A DNA stretch of 30,719 nucleotides from Anaerolineae bacterium (GTDB lineage Bacteria; Chloroflexota; Anaerolineae; Aggregatilineales; Phototrophicaceae). Made by a program: the position numbers and the translations under genes. The notes beneath the pieces are model-generated. The model had not been told where the DNA came from and searched no databases. It saw only the letters and a program-made list of their open reading frames with translations. Where the stretch lies: assembly GCA_025454675.1 (NCBI GenBank), contig JALONZ010000001.1, positions 1 through 30,719 of the forward strand, given 5' to 3'. Shown piece after piece: positions 7,206 through 16,284 of this stretch (position 1 is its first letter; each line of letters opens with the position of its first letter).

Positions 7206-8069
7206 TTAACCTTTCGGCTCTCGTGGGGATTGTCCACCGGTCAAAAATTTATTCAAGCGTTGGAATAAGCCCCCCGATGCTTCGAGAGACATAAACGGCA
7301 CATCTTCACCGCTTAAACGGCGCGAGATATTCATATAGGCTTTGCCAGCGCGGGATTGTTCATTTAAGACGACTGGCACACCCGTATTTGAGGCAGGGAT
7401 GACCATTTCATCTTCGGGGATGATACCGATAATTTTGATGCCCAAAACATCGTTCACATCTGCCACCGACATCATTTCACCACGCCGAATCATATCCATT
7501 CTGACGCGATTGAGGATTAGATTAACTGGGATTTTCGTCCCAGCAGGGCGGGGAAGGCTATTATCGCCCAATTGCTTAATGCTGGCTTCGACCAAACCGA
7601 TGACTCTATCGGCATCGCGCACGGCAGATACTTCGGCATTGGTGACGACCACCACAATATCGGCGGCGGCGATTGCATTGCGAAAACCGCGTTCAATGCC
7701 TGCGGGGGAATCTATGAGGATGAAATCAAATTCTTCGCGCAGGGTGTTGGTAATTTGAATCATATTAGCTGGGCTGACCGCCGTTTTATCGCGTTTTTGG
7801 GCGGCGGGGATGAGGTATAAATCGGGGAACTGTTTGTGTTTAATCATGGCTTGGCGCAATTTGCAATTTCCCTCGACAATATCAACCAAGTCATAAACAA
7901 CACGACTTTCTAAGCCGAGAATAATATCTAAATTGCGTAGCCCAATATCGGTATCAATGACCACCACTTTTTTGCCCAATTTGGCGAGTCCAAGCCCCAA
8001 ATTGGCGGTTGTGGTGGTTTTTCCAACACCTCCTTTACCAGAAGTGATGGTGATGACTGTTGCCCCCAT
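7206..8069 (-). CDS. minD: Septum-site determining ATPase MinD
   Basis: ParA/MinD-type ATPase that binds the membrane in the ATP form and recruits MinC. The deviant Walker A motif KGGVGKT is at residues 12-18, and VIDTDIGLRNLDIILGLE and the FILIDSPAGIERG block (Walker B region) are typical. The C-terminal amphipathic membrane-targeting helix is present as GLFQRLNKFL (about 267-276), followed by a short polar tail. 287 residues, close to the family norm. ATG at 8069 with AAAGGAT upstream. It lies between minC (25-base gap) and minE (5-base gap), the usual minCDE order. Confidence 0.97.
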   Translation of the reverse strand: MGATVITITSGKGGVGKTTTTANLGLGLAKLGKKVVVIDTDIGLRNLDIILGLESRVVYDLVDIVEGNCKLRQAMIKHKQFPDLYLIPAAQKRDKTAVSPANMIQITNTLREEFDFILIDSPAGIERGFRNAIAAADIVVVVTNAEVSAVRDADRVIGLVEASIKQLGDNSLPRPAGTKIPVNLILNRVRMDMIRRGEMMSVADVNDVLGIKIIGIIPEDEMVIPASNTGVPVVLNEQSRAGKAYMNISRRLSGEDVPFMSLEASGGLFQRLNKFLTGGQSPREPKG

Positions 8070-8094
8070 AAAAATTAATCCTTTCTGATGGCAT

Positions 8095-8772
8095 TTAGCC
8101 GTTCCAACTGTCCACTGTAATTTGATGATTGCGGATGAACGCCATCTCAGGTTTGACCTTACGACGTTTATCGGGCGGGGATGTGACGATATACCCCGCG
8201 ATTCGCAATTGATTGGGTTGCAAATCTAAAGCACAAATAATGGCATTTTCATCGCCATGTGCGCCTGCATGAACATTGCCCCGAATTTTTCCCCAGACAA
8301 AAATATCACCACTCGCCACAATTTCGGCACCCGGATTGACATCACCATAAATCACCACATGCCCCGCACTATAAATAGACCGACCTGCGCGAATGGTGTT
8401 GCGAATGAGGATGCCCATCGTCCCGTCTTCTGGGGTGGGGGTTGGGGCAGATTCTTCGGCATCTTCGTCTAATAATGCCTGCACCCGTAAGTCGAGGGCA
8501 TCTGCCGCATCAATGGTGGTTTTGCTGGCACTCATAATTAAGCCAATTTTTAAGCCACGTCGTTCTATGAGGGCTTTTAAGCCACTTAATTCGTGCTTGG
8601 GGACAGGACGTTCACCCAGTTCAATTATTAAATTTGCACCTGTAAAAAAAGCACTTTTTTCATCTATTCGATTGGCTAATTCACCAGTGATGGCGAGCCA
8701 CTCATCGGTGGGGCTTAGGGCGATTATCACGCCATCTTTGCCACCTTTAATGGTAACGACTTCTTCACGCAT
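8095..8772 (-). CDS. minC: Septum-site determining protein MinC
   Basis: Inhibitor of FtsZ ring formation, recruited to the membrane by MinD. 225 residues. The N-terminal FtsZ-binding domain covers about residues 1-105 (VTIKGGKDGVIIAL; FFTGANLIIELGERPV). It is joined by an acidic, Pro-rich linker (EDAEESAPTPTPEDG) to the C-terminal right-handed beta-helix domain with its short Gly turns (IRAGRSIYSAGHVVIYGDV; GAEIVASGDIFVWGKIRG). The final stretch (ALDLQPNQLRIAGYI) is characteristic. ATG at 8772 with a GAGAGAT ribosome site. The preceding 67 bases separate it from the unknown membrane-protein gene; no convincing promoter was found there. Confidence 0.95.
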   Translation of the reverse strand: MREEVVTIKGGKDGVIIALSPTDEWLAITGELANRIDEKSAFFTGANLIIELGERPVPKHELSGLKALIERRGLKIGLIMSASKTTIDAADALDLRVQALLDEDAEESAPTPTPEDGTMGILIRNTIRAGRSIYSAGHVVIYGDVNPGAEIVASGDIFVWGKIRGNVHAGAHGDENAIICALDLQPNQLRIAGYIVTSPPDKRRKVKPEMAFIRNHQITVDSWNG

Positions 8773-8839
8773 AATATCTCTCGTTTGATTGCGATAATTT
8801 ATTTATAAGCATACCGTTTTTTTGAAGATGTGCTATTGT

Positions 8840-9994
8840 TTAGGACAAATTGCTCACCAATTGGATGAACAAATAGGTGGGCAACGATAAAAATAGCATC
8901 CCTGTGATGATTTGTACCTGATTGGCAGTGAATCGTTTGAGTTTGAATAACCATTCGCCAAATGAATAGACGGCATACGCCAGCCAAATCATCTGAATGA
9001 TGAAGAGGGGCATAATTAATACGGCACGGTCAGCCCCAAAATAGACTAAGCCAAATAGTACATGGGTGGCATATGCGACCATCAATACAACCCCTATCAC
9101 AGGATACCACCGCGCCATGCGTGCTAATCCGAATATACTGAGGGTGGCACCAATAATGGTGAATTGGGTGATGCTCATGCCGATGAGGTTCATCCAACGT
9201 AACCCCTCACGCCAACCGTCCGCGATAAGATAGGGTGTGGTTAATCCAGATTGGTGTGCCAATAACGCGGATGTATGCCATAAATCGGGATTGATATACG
9301 AATTAACGATGCCATAAATACTGATACCTACAAGTATCAGCATGATTGTCCAGTACCAAATCGGGATTTTGGTTTGGGATAGCCATAGTCCCAATGCGAC
9401 AGCGGGCAATATTAACCCAAATAAGGGGTCATTGATGATGCCGATGCCCAAAAGTAGCAAAATTCCCATGTATTGTTGTGGCATGATAGGGGTTGGGGGC
9501 TTTTCATCGGGGCGTGGATTGCTTTTGAACAGTGCATCCATCAGCAAAAAGATGAGCCATGCCGTCATGAGTGAGGTGAGGCGTAAACTGCGCGGTGTGC
9601 CGATTTGACTCCAGAAAATAACTGCAAATATAACCACACCAATACCTAATGCCAGATAGGGGCGTTTTAGGAATTGAATGACAACAAGGCTCATCACCCC
9701 TGCGATAAGCATTGCCAAAACAATGGTGGCTGGCACAAAACTGGTTGCACCACCTGTTTGTGACCAAAATGCGGGTGATAATGCGAGTGATATACCGCCT
9801 AAACAGGCGATTATCGCCCCGAATCGGCGTATGGTGATGCTGACCCCCACGATAACCAATGCTAAACCACTGGCACGGACGAAAGGTGTTTGCCCAATGG
9901 TGATAAAGGTGAGCCAAATGAATGCACCCGCAACCAGTGCGGGCAACCAATAGATAATAAGTTGTCGTGAGGGCAGAATAGACCGTTGTTGCAC
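8840..9994 (-). CDS. Unknown polytopic membrane protein between mrdA and minC
   Basis: Not recognised. A protein of 384 residues with about ten or eleven hydrophobic segments spread over its length, one hydrophilic Pro-rich loop near the middle (SNPRPDEKPPTP) and a short basic stretch (FKLKRF) near the C-terminus. No nucleotide-binding or catalytic motif is apparent; the general shape resembles polytopic glycosyltransferase-like or polymerase-like envelope proteins, but no signature residue supports that. Start is GTG at 9994, 14 bases after the mrdA stop, with AAAGG further upstream. The gene is part of the uninterrupted minus-strand run mreB-mreC-mreD-mrdA-this-minCDE-rodA, so a role in the cell envelope or in shape is plausible by context only. 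Confidence 0.8.
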   Translation of the reverse strand: MQQRSILPSRQLIIYWLPALVAGAFIWLTFITIGQTPFVRASGLALVIVGVSITIRRFGAIIACLGGISLALSPAFWSQTGGATSFVPATIVLAMLIAGVMSLVVIQFLKRPYLALGIGVVIFAVIFWSQIGTPRSLRLTSLMTAWLIFLLMDALFKSNPRPDEKPPTPIMPQQYMGILLLLGIGIINDPLFGLILPAVALGLWLSQTKIPIWYWTIMLILVGISIYGIVNSYINPDLWHTSALLAHQSGLTTPYLIADGWREGLRWMNLIGMSITQFTIIGATLSIFGLARMARWYPVIGVVLMVAYATHVLFGLVYFGADRAVLIMPLFIIQMIWLAYAVYSFGEWLFKLKRFTANQVQIITGMLFLSLPTYLFIQLVSNLS

Positions 9995-10008
9995 GCCAAA
10001 TAAACCTT

Positions 10009-12309
10009 TCAGGGTAGGGTGAGTGCCAATTGATTAGGCGGTAAATTTTCACGTTCATTTTTGAGGCGATAATAGGCTTCGATGGTTTTCACGGCGACAG
10101 GGAGGGCATTAGACGAGCCTTCAATCCCGTTATAGATGAATGAGACCACTAAAATTTCGGGATTTTCGTAGGGTGCATAGGCAGTAAACCAAGCATGTGC
10201 GGGCCACGCGCCTTGTTTGCATAACCCCAGCGGACCCGCAATATCATCACAATATTCGGCAGTGCCTGTTTTGCCCGCGACTGCCACATAGGGCAAATTT
10301 GCGCCCTTAGCCGTGCCTTGTTCACGGGTGACTGCCTCACGCATTCCAGCACGCACAATTTCCAAGTTTTCGCTACTCAAGAAGGCGGGGTTATATTGTG
10401 GGTCGAAGCGTGATATATCGCATATTCGCCCATTAAAATTGTAATTGAGCGGGATATGAATGCGATATTCACGGCTATCAATAACATCTAACGCGGGGTT
10501 TACATCGACTTGTCCACGATAATTTTGTGGGTCGCATCGGAGCGGATTATAGAAAGGGCTATCAAATTCACAGATACAAGCGAGGCTATTTTCGCCTTGC
10601 ATGATCATATCTTCGAGCTGGAGCAAATAAATAGACCCATCTGGATTGGCGTAATCTAAATTAACCGTCCGCATAATTTTGGGTTCAAATGGCACAGTAA
10701 TATTGCGCTCCGCATCCAAAAATTCGCGGATGATGGTTGGTTGATACAAAATACCATCATTGACCAGTGTCGCTACCGACATCATCAGTTGAAGTGGCGT
10801 GATATTAACATACCCTTGTCCAAAAGCGGCGTTATAGGTATCGCCCGTAGACCAGTTTTCGCCTTTAGTGATGCGTTTCCATGTTGGGTCGGGCATTCTG
10901 CCAGCCAATTCACCAGGGAGTTCAAGACCCAATTCAGACCCGATACCGACCGCAGTCGCATAGCGCACCAGATTATTAATGCCAAGCCCACCACGACGGA
11001 GTAATGCTTCGGATACGGCGGGAAAATTGCCACCCCCGACTTGATAAAAGTACACATTGCAACTATATGCAATAGCATCTACCACATTCACAAACGCATG
11101 ACCACCCGCATTACGCGCCCAACACACGAACCGTTGGTCTTGTGCGCGGTCATTTGGTGCATAAAAATTGGGCAGTAATAAGTCACCCCCATCAAATAAT
11201 TGGGTGCCTGGGTCGATAATATCTTCTTCTAAGACAGCGGCGGCGGTGAGAAGTTTCCATGCCGACCCCGGTGGGTAGAGTGACCCAATCGCTTGGTTTA
11301 ATAAGGGGTTTCGACTTCGCTCTAGCAAATCCAGATAATATTCGACATCAATGTTGCGAGCAAACCGCCCATTATCATAATTGGGATAACTAACCAGTGC
11401 CAGAACTTCGCCCGTATTGGGATTGATGACCATTACCACCCCTGCTTCGGTGACGATGCGCCCCTCTGTTTCGTTGATGGTGGCAATTTGGTCAATGAGG
11501 GCTTGTTGGGCGGCGCGTTGCAATTCGACATCAATCGTGAGGCGGATATTTTGCCCTGCGACTGGTTCGACACGCTCCACAATGGCTTGTTCTTGCCCAG
11601 CAACATCCACCTCGCGTACAATGCGACCACGCTGACCCGATAAGAGGGTCTCTAAGAAACGTTCTAATCCATCATAGCCGATACGGTCAAATGCGGGGTC
11701 ATAACCTTGTTCGATGAGCGCCAGTTGTTGTTCTGGGGGGATGGGTCCCATGTAACCGATGATATGTGCAGTTGAATCGGATGCGGGGTATTGACGCACC
11801 GCACCTTCTAACACATCCACACCCGGTAGTTCAAAACTATCTTCCAAAATTTGAAGGGCAACTTCTAATGGCACATCTTGGGCGATTGGGACGGGACGAA
11901 ATGGCGCAATGCCTGCTCCAATAGCCACTAATTCTTCGATACTGCGAACATTACGTCCACTGGCATTGGCAATGGCACGGGTAGGGGGGACACCTGTTAG
12001 CGCCGATAATCGGGTATAAATTTCGAGTTCTGCTTCGCGGTCAGTCGGCAAATTTGCAGGTATAATCCGCACGACATAAGCAGGCACATTCCGCGCGAGG
12101 GTTTGGTTATATCTATCGAAAATTACGCCTCTATCGGCTGGCAAGGGTTGGGTGTTAAACCGGTTGTCATCGGCGGCGACTTGTGCATCCGCGCCATCAA
12201 TGATTTGCATCTGATACATGCGTAGGGTGAAGATGAGGAATGTTGCAACCATCACCCCCTGAAAAAGCGTTAATCGCCACCCCTGAAATGGCATGAGTCT
12301 ATTTTTCAC
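10009..12309 (-). CDS. mrdA: Penicillin-binding protein 2 (peptidoglycan transpeptidase)
   Basis: Class B PBP that cross-links peptidoglycan during elongation as partner of RodA. An N-terminal membrane anchor lies at about residues 12-30 (LTLFQGVMVATFLIFTLR), followed by the dimerisation region with GVIFDRYNQTLARN. The transpeptidase domain has all three motifs: S349-A-W-K352 (nucleophile motif), S416-C-N418 and K680-T-G682. At 766 residues it is longer than typical PBP2 (about 600-650). A large part of the excess is a segment at about 550-640, between the second and third motifs, holding Cys578, Cys580, Cys592 and Cys630; further Cys are at 396, 687 and 697. Start is GTG at 12309 with GAGG seven bases upstream; 15 bases after mreD. 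Confidence 0.95.
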   Translation of the reverse strand: MKNRLMPFQGWRLTLFQGVMVATFLIFTLRMYQMQIIDGADAQVAADDNRFNTQPLPADRGVIFDRYNQTLARNVPAYVVRIIPANLPTDREAELEIYTRLSALTGVPPTRAIANASGRNVRSIEELVAIGAGIAPFRPVPIAQDVPLEVALQILEDSFELPGVDVLEGAVRQYPASDSTAHIIGYMGPIPPEQQLALIEQGYDPAFDRIGYDGLERFLETLLSGQRGRIVREVDVAGQEQAIVERVEPVAGQNIRLTIDVELQRAAQQALIDQIATINETEGRIVTEAGVVMVINPNTGEVLALVSYPNYDNGRFARNIDVEYYLDLLERSRNPLLNQAIGSLYPPGSAWKLLTAAAVLEEDIIDPGTQLFDGGDLLLPNFYAPNDRAQDQRFVCWARNAGGHAFVNVVDAIAYSCNVYFYQVGGGNFPAVSEALLRRGGLGINNLVRYATAVGIGSELGLELPGELAGRMPDPTWKRITKGENWSTGDTYNAAFGQGYVNITPLQLMMSVATLVNDGILYQPTIIREFLDAERNITVPFEPKIMRTVNLDYANPDGSIYLLQLEDMIMQGENSLACICEFDSPFYNPLRCDPQNYRGQVDVNPALDVIDSREYRIHIPLNYNFNGRICDISRFDPQYNPAFLSSENLEIVRAGMREAVTREQGTAKGANLPYVAVAGKTGTAEYCDDIAGPLGLCKQGAWPAHAWFTAYAPYENPEILVVSFIYNGIEGSSNALPVAVKTIEAYYRLKNERENLPPNQLALTLP

Positions 12310-12324
12310 AAATTTACCTCAAGA

Positions 12325-12834
12325 CTATTTGGTCGGTTTATTGCTCACTTCTGGAATGACACGGCGTTGGATGCGTCGTATTATCCAATAAATGGGCAAA
12401 ATGAACACTAAATTATAGAAGATTGTAGGCGCAACCACATAGCCCAAACTTAGCCCCCAATCCACCGAATACCCTGTGATGGTTAGGATTATCATCATGA
12501 TGAGTTGTTGAAAGAACGACCCGACCAGTACCGAACCAACGAGCAATACAAACCCAATGCGATAAACCTGCCCGCCGATACCGCTGATGACGAACACCGT
12601 CATCACGATGCCGATGGTGGATGTTCCGAGTGGGGCATATGACATCAAATCGAGCGAAATGCCACCCACAAATGCCCATAACACACTGCTATCGAGGGTT
12701 GCATTGATTGACCACGATAACACGATGAGATAGACCAAATCGGGACTGCCCCCTAGTAGCCGAATTTGGGGCATGAATGTGGCTTGCAAAATTGCCGCGA
12801 TGATGAGGATTGGAAAACTAATAAAATTGCCCAT
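12325..12834 (-). CDS. mreD: Rod shape-determining protein MreD
   Basis: Small integral membrane protein of the elongasome, 169 residues with about five hydrophobic segments, usual for MreD. Typical features are the start ISFPILIIAAILQATFMPQI and the block LLGGSPDLVYLIVLSWSI followed by FVGGISLDLMSYAPLGTSTI, which matches the conserved G-x-x-x-D-x-x-S-x-x-P-L-G pattern. The C-terminus is basic (RRIQRRVIPEVSNKPTK). The ATG at 12834 lies 10 bases after the mreC stop with no clear ribosome site, so coupled translation from mreC is likely. Confidence 0.9.
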   Translation of the reverse strand: MGNFISFPILIIAAILQATFMPQIRLLGGSPDLVYLIVLSWSINATLDSSVLWAFVGGISLDLMSYAPLGTSTIGIVMTVFVISGIGGQVYRIGFVLLVGSVLVGSFFQQLIMMIILTITGYSVDWGLSLGYVVAPTIFYNLVFILPIYWIIRRIQRRVIPEVSNKPTK

Positions 12835-12844
12835 AAGTCATCTA

Positions 12845-13699
12845 TTAAGGCGTTGGGGTTGCATTATCGAATACAGAAATATCAATTGGCACAAAATTGG
12901 TGACGACTAGCACAAATTCGAGCGTATCGAAACTGACCAAACTGCGTACTTCCGCCTCTTGATTCAATTCAAATTCAAATTGGCGCACACTGGTCACTTG
13001 CCCGATGACAATATCGGGCGGGAAATTACCTCCTAAACCGGATGTAAGGACGACATCGCCCACCTCTACTGATGCTTCTAGGGGGATAAGCCCCATCCGT
13101 AAGTTGCCTGTAAGCCGCCCTTGTACTGTTCCTTGTGCGCGAGATGTTTGGAGGCGGGCGCTTACGCTACTGCTTGGGTCGGTGATGAGTAAGACCCGCG
13201 CCGCCAACGCAGTGACATCAATAATGCGCCCGACTAAACCTTGTTTGGTGACAACTGGCATACCTAATGTCACCCCATCGCGTGCGCCTTTGTTGATGAT
13301 GATGGTGCGAATGAGATTATTTTGGTCATAGCCAATCACTTCGGCGGTGAGGGTTTCTTGGCTATCGGATGCCGAAACGTAATCCAATAATTCAGCTAAT
13401 CGGGCGGCATCGCTGGCAATTTCGCGCAATTCGACCAATTCCGCTTGAGAACGGGCTAATGCTTCTTCTAGTTCGGCATTCCGTTCTCGCAGGGTTTGGT
13501 TATCACTGAAATTGCTGAATAAATCATTGATGCTACGCGCCGCCTGATTAAAAAAGGTACTCATAAATTGAAGTGGGGTACTGAGTATATTTTCTGCACC
13601 GCCTAATCTGCCACTGATGCTACCAAAAATTAATAGCACACATGCCAATAAGCAGATGAGAAAAAATAAGACTCGATTAGAACGCCAACCACGTCTCAC
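12845..13699 (-). CDS. mreC: Rod shape-determining protein MreC
   Basis: Bitopic elongasome scaffold that binds PBP2 outside the membrane. 284 residues: basic N-terminus (RRGWRSNR), one membrane helix (VLFFLICLLACVLLIFGSI), then a coiled coil at about 65-105 (LRERNAELEEALARSQAELV) and a beta-rich C-terminal domain. The latter contains the conserved stretches NKGARDGVTLGMPVV, GLVGRI and VLTSGLGGNFPPDIVIG. Start is GTG at 13699, with AGGGTG upstream, 16 bases after mreB. The gene order mreB-mreC-mreD-mrdA is the classic one. Confidence 0.96.
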   Translation of the reverse strand: MRRGWRSNRVLFFLICLLACVLLIFGSISGRLGGAENILSTPLQFMSTFFNQAARSINDLFSNFSDNQTLRERNAELEEALARSQAELVELREIASDAARLAELLDYVSASDSQETLTAEVIGYDQNNLIRTIIINKGARDGVTLGMPVVTKQGLVGRIIDVTALAARVLLITDPSSSVSARLQTSRAQGTVQGRLTGNLRMGLIPLEASVEVGDVVLTSGLGGNFPPDIVIGQVTSVRQFEFELNQEAEVRSLVSFDTLEFVLVVTNFVPIDISVFDNATPTP

Positions 13700-13715
13700 G
13701 ATAGCACCCTATTGA

Positions 13716-14777
13716 TTAATGCCATGTGCTACCGCGCTCAATACCCACCAAGAGACGACGCAAATTGTTGTAATCCTCCAATATCCGACTTGCGCCTCTG
13801 GCGACGGCGGTCATGGGGTCTTCTGCCAGCCAAACGCGGATATTCAGTTCATCAGATAGGCGTGCGGCAAGCCCTTTGAGCAGACTACCACCACCCGCCA
13901 AACAGATGCCACTTTCCATCAAATCTGCCACCAATTCGGGCGGGGTATCATCTAAAGCATCTTTGACGGTATCAATGATAATATTCACCGACCCCGCAAT
14001 GGCTTCGCGGATTTCGACCGAGCTGACTTCTACTTTATTGGGCAGACCTGTCACCAAATTGCGCCCACTAACCCCCGTTGTACGCTCTTGGGGGAGGGGA
14101 TATGCCGAGCCAATATCCATTTTAACCCGTTCTGCGGTGGGTTCGCCGATGAGGAGATTATGCTTTTTACGCATATGCTGTACAATATCTTCATCCATCT
14201 CATCACCTGCCACGCGGATGGAACGGCTGATGACGATGCCACCGAGCGAAAAAATGGCGATTTCGGTTGTGCCACCACCAATATCAATAATCATGCTTCC
14301 GCGTGTTTCGGTGACGGGCAAGCCTGCACCGATGGCGGCGGCGACTGGTTCTTCGACCAAATAGACCACCCGCGCACCCGCATTATAGGCGGCATCATAC
14401 ACAGCGCGTTTTTCCACTTCCGTGACACCACTCGGAATACCGATGACAACACGCGGACGTGGGACAGGCACCCATGTATGCTCATGTGCCTTGCGGATGA
14501 GATGGGTTAACATCGCAGATGTGATATCAGGGTCGCTGATGACACCATCACGCAGAGGACGCACAATAATGATTTCTTTAGGATTTTTGCTCCACATCTC
14601 TTTCGCACGCGAACCAACTTCACGGGGGATTCCCGTTTTGCGTTCTGTGGCGACAAACGATGGTTCATTGATGACGATGCCTTTTCCGCGCACACTCACC
14701 AATGTATTTGCTGTTCCTAAATCAATCCCTATATCTAGGGAGAATAAGCCAAAAAAATAATCGAATGGACTTAACAC
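13716..14777 (-). CDS. mreB: Actin-like rod shape-determining protein MreB
   Basis: Bacterial actin that organises side-wall synthesis on the inner face of the membrane. 353 residues. Phosphate-binding loop 1 is seen in DIGIDLGTANTLV (about 16-28), loop 2 in MIIDIGGGTTEIAIF, and the adenosine motif near the C-terminus in CLAGGGSLLKGL. Start is GTG at 14777 with AGGAG six bases upstream. This gives an N-terminal extension LSPFDYFFGLF before the usual start of the family; its hydrophobic character could help membrane binding, as the short N-terminal helix of some MreBs does. First gene of the shape cluster, with an extended -10 promoter about 46 bases upstream, and divergent from tilS. Confidence 0.97.
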   Translation of the reverse strand: MLSPFDYFFGLFSLDIGIDLGTANTLVSVRGKGIVINEPSFVATERKTGIPREVGSRAKEMWSKNPKEIIIVRPLRDGVISDPDITSAMLTHLIRKAHEHTWVPVPRPRVVIGIPSGVTEVEKRAVYDAAYNAGARVVYLVEEPVAAAIGAGLPVTETRGSMIIDIGGGTTEIAIFSLGGIVISRSIRVAGDEMDEDIVQHMRKKHNLLIGEPTAERVKMDIGSAYPLPQERTTGVSGRNLVTGLPNKVEVSSVEIREAIAGSVNIIIDTVKDALDDTPPELVADLMESGICLAGGGSLLKGLAARLSDELNIRVWLAEDPMTAVARGASRILEDYNNLRRLLVGIERGSTWH

Positions 14778-14822
14778 ACACTGCTCCTAACGGCATGAAT
14801 TCGCCTTGCAGGTCAGTTGAGG

Positions 14823-14831
14823 ATTATATCA
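14823..14831 (-). promoter_or_regulatory. Extended -10 promoter of the mre-mrd-min cluster
   Basis: On the minus strand the sequence TGATATAAT (14831-14823) is a perfect extended -10 element (TGn plus TATAAT). Only a weak -35 (TTCTTT) lies 17 bp upstream, which is acceptable for extended -10 promoters. Transcription would begin near 14816, about 40 bases before the GTG of mreB. It lies in the 65-base divergent region shared with tilS. Confidence 0.65.
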
Positions 14832-14842
14832 TATCATCGCAA

Positions 14843-16267
14843 ATGAAAGAAATAACTCATTTTATACATCAAAAACTAACAAGCCTTATACGTCGTTATC
14901 ACCTATTTTCCCCACACGAAAAAATTGTGTTGGGGGTATCTGGCGGTACAGACTCATTGGCACTCGCCCATATATTAGCCCATTTAGCCCCAAAACTGCA
15001 ACTTCAAATTCATATTGCGACACTCAATCATGGCTTGCGCCCAGAAGCCGAAGGTGAAACACAGGTTGTTGCGACATTTGCAAGGGGGGTAAATTTGCCC
15101 TATACGATTGGTCGTGTGGATGTATTGGGGTTACAACACGCCGAGAAATTAACATTAGAAGAGGCGGCTCGCAAAGCCCGTTATGATTTTTTTGCACAAA
15201 TTGCCGGGCAAATCGGTGCAACTACGATTGTCACAGCGCATCATCAAGATGACCAAGCCGAAACCATTTTATTTCATCTGATTCGTGGCACAGGTGGGGC
15301 AGGGGCAATCGGAATGGATGTCATTTCGCCTGCGCCCTATCACCCCCATTTGCGTTTGGTGCGTCCGTTATTAACCACAACACGGGCGGAATTGGAAGCC
15401 TATTGTCATGAAAATGGGTTAAATCCTGTTTATGACCCCTCTAATGACAATATCCTCATCACCCGCAACGCCATTCGGCATCACGTTTTGCCCATGTTGG
15501 CGCGGTTGAATCCTCAAATTACATCGGCATTGGCACGTTTTGCCGATATTTATGCCGAAGAACAAAATGCCCTACAAATAATATTGAATGACACCATTTT
15601 GCCTCATATTAGGCGTGATGGTGATGTATTTTATATCCCGCGTCATTTGTTTAGGGGGTGGCATGTGGCGTATCAACGCAGATTATTTGCACAGTTGTTG
15701 ACCATCCCGAATATCACTTATGACCACATTAACCATGCTATTCAGGTGGGGATGACAGGTGAAAATGGTGCGATTGCCCAATTTTCGGGCGGGTGGCAAT
15801 TGCGTGTGTTATATGACGACTTGATTTTGGAGAATATCCATACACCCAAAATCCCGAATCAAAAAATATTATTACCACAAAATAGCCATATTCGTATTCA
15901 AACTGGTATTGTATATAATTTTGGTGCATGGCAACTGAGCATAGACCGTATCCCATCCGATGATAATTCACGGCAAATCGTTATCCCAAAAGGCGCTCAA
16001 CTCCTCATTCGCACACGCCAACCGAAAGACCGCTTTGCGCCGTTGGGGATGAATGGCAAACATCAGACCGTTAAAGATTGGATGATTCATCATAAAATTC
16101 CACAAGATTTACGTGCCAAAATCCCGCTTGTGGTAGTTAATGACCAAATCGCCGTGATTTTATGGGATACAAATTATTTTGTGTCATACCATTTTAGCCC
16201 TATTAAAAATGAAGTATTGTTACAAAATCAATTCTTTATCAACACTAAAATTAATGAAAGTGGCTAG
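14843..16267 (+). CDS. tilS: tRNA(Ile)-lysidine synthase
   Basis: Converts cytidine-34 of tRNA-Ile(CAU) to lysidine using ATP and lysine, so that AUA is read as isoleucine. The PP-loop motif SGGTDS is at residues 33-38. HGLRPEAEGE and TAHHQDDQAETILFHLIRGTG are the typical N-domain blocks. The C-terminal domain holds LLIRTRQPKDRFAPLGMNG and VKDWMIHHKIP. 474 residues from the ATG at 14843. The frame is open up to 14702, but that would overlap mreB and its promoter; MKEITHFIHQ gives the usual short lead before the PP-loop. No clear ribosome site precedes the ATG, so the true start or the mode of initiation is uncertain. Divergent from mreB. Confidence 0.94.
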   Translation: MKEITHFIHQKLTSLIRRYHLFSPHEKIVLGVSGGTDSLALAHILAHLAPKLQLQIHIATLNHGLRPEAEGETQVVATFARGVNLPYTIGRVDVLGLQHAEKLTLEEAARKARYDFFAQIAGQIGATTIVTAHHQDDQAETILFHLIRGTGGAGAIGMDVISPAPYHPHLRLVRPLLTTTRAELEAYCHENGLNPVYDPSNDNILITRNAIRHHVLPMLARLNPQITSALARFADIYAEEQNALQIILNDTILPHIRRDGDVFYIPRHLFRGWHVAYQRRLFAQLLTIPNITYDHINHAIQVGMTGENGAIAQFSGGWQLRVLYDDLILENIHTPKIPNQKILLPQNSHIRIQTGIVYNFGAWQLSIDRIPSDDNSRQIVIPKGAQLLIRTRQPKDRFAPLGMNGKHQTVKDWMIHHKIPQDLRAKIPLVVVNDQIAVILWDTNYFVSYHFSPIKNEVLLQNQFFINTKINESG

Positions 16268-16284
16268 TTTTGTGTCTAGTCCTA

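Noticed and set aside
9504..10058. A 184-codon open frame across the mrdA/membrane-protein junction
   Set aside because: Composition rich in Cys, His, Arg and Tyr is typical of an off-frame reading of membrane-protein sequence; it overlaps two supported genes.
14702..14842. Upstream extension of the tilS reading frame
   Set aside because: It overlaps the 5' end of mreB and covers the mreB promoter; the extra residues have no place in TilS.
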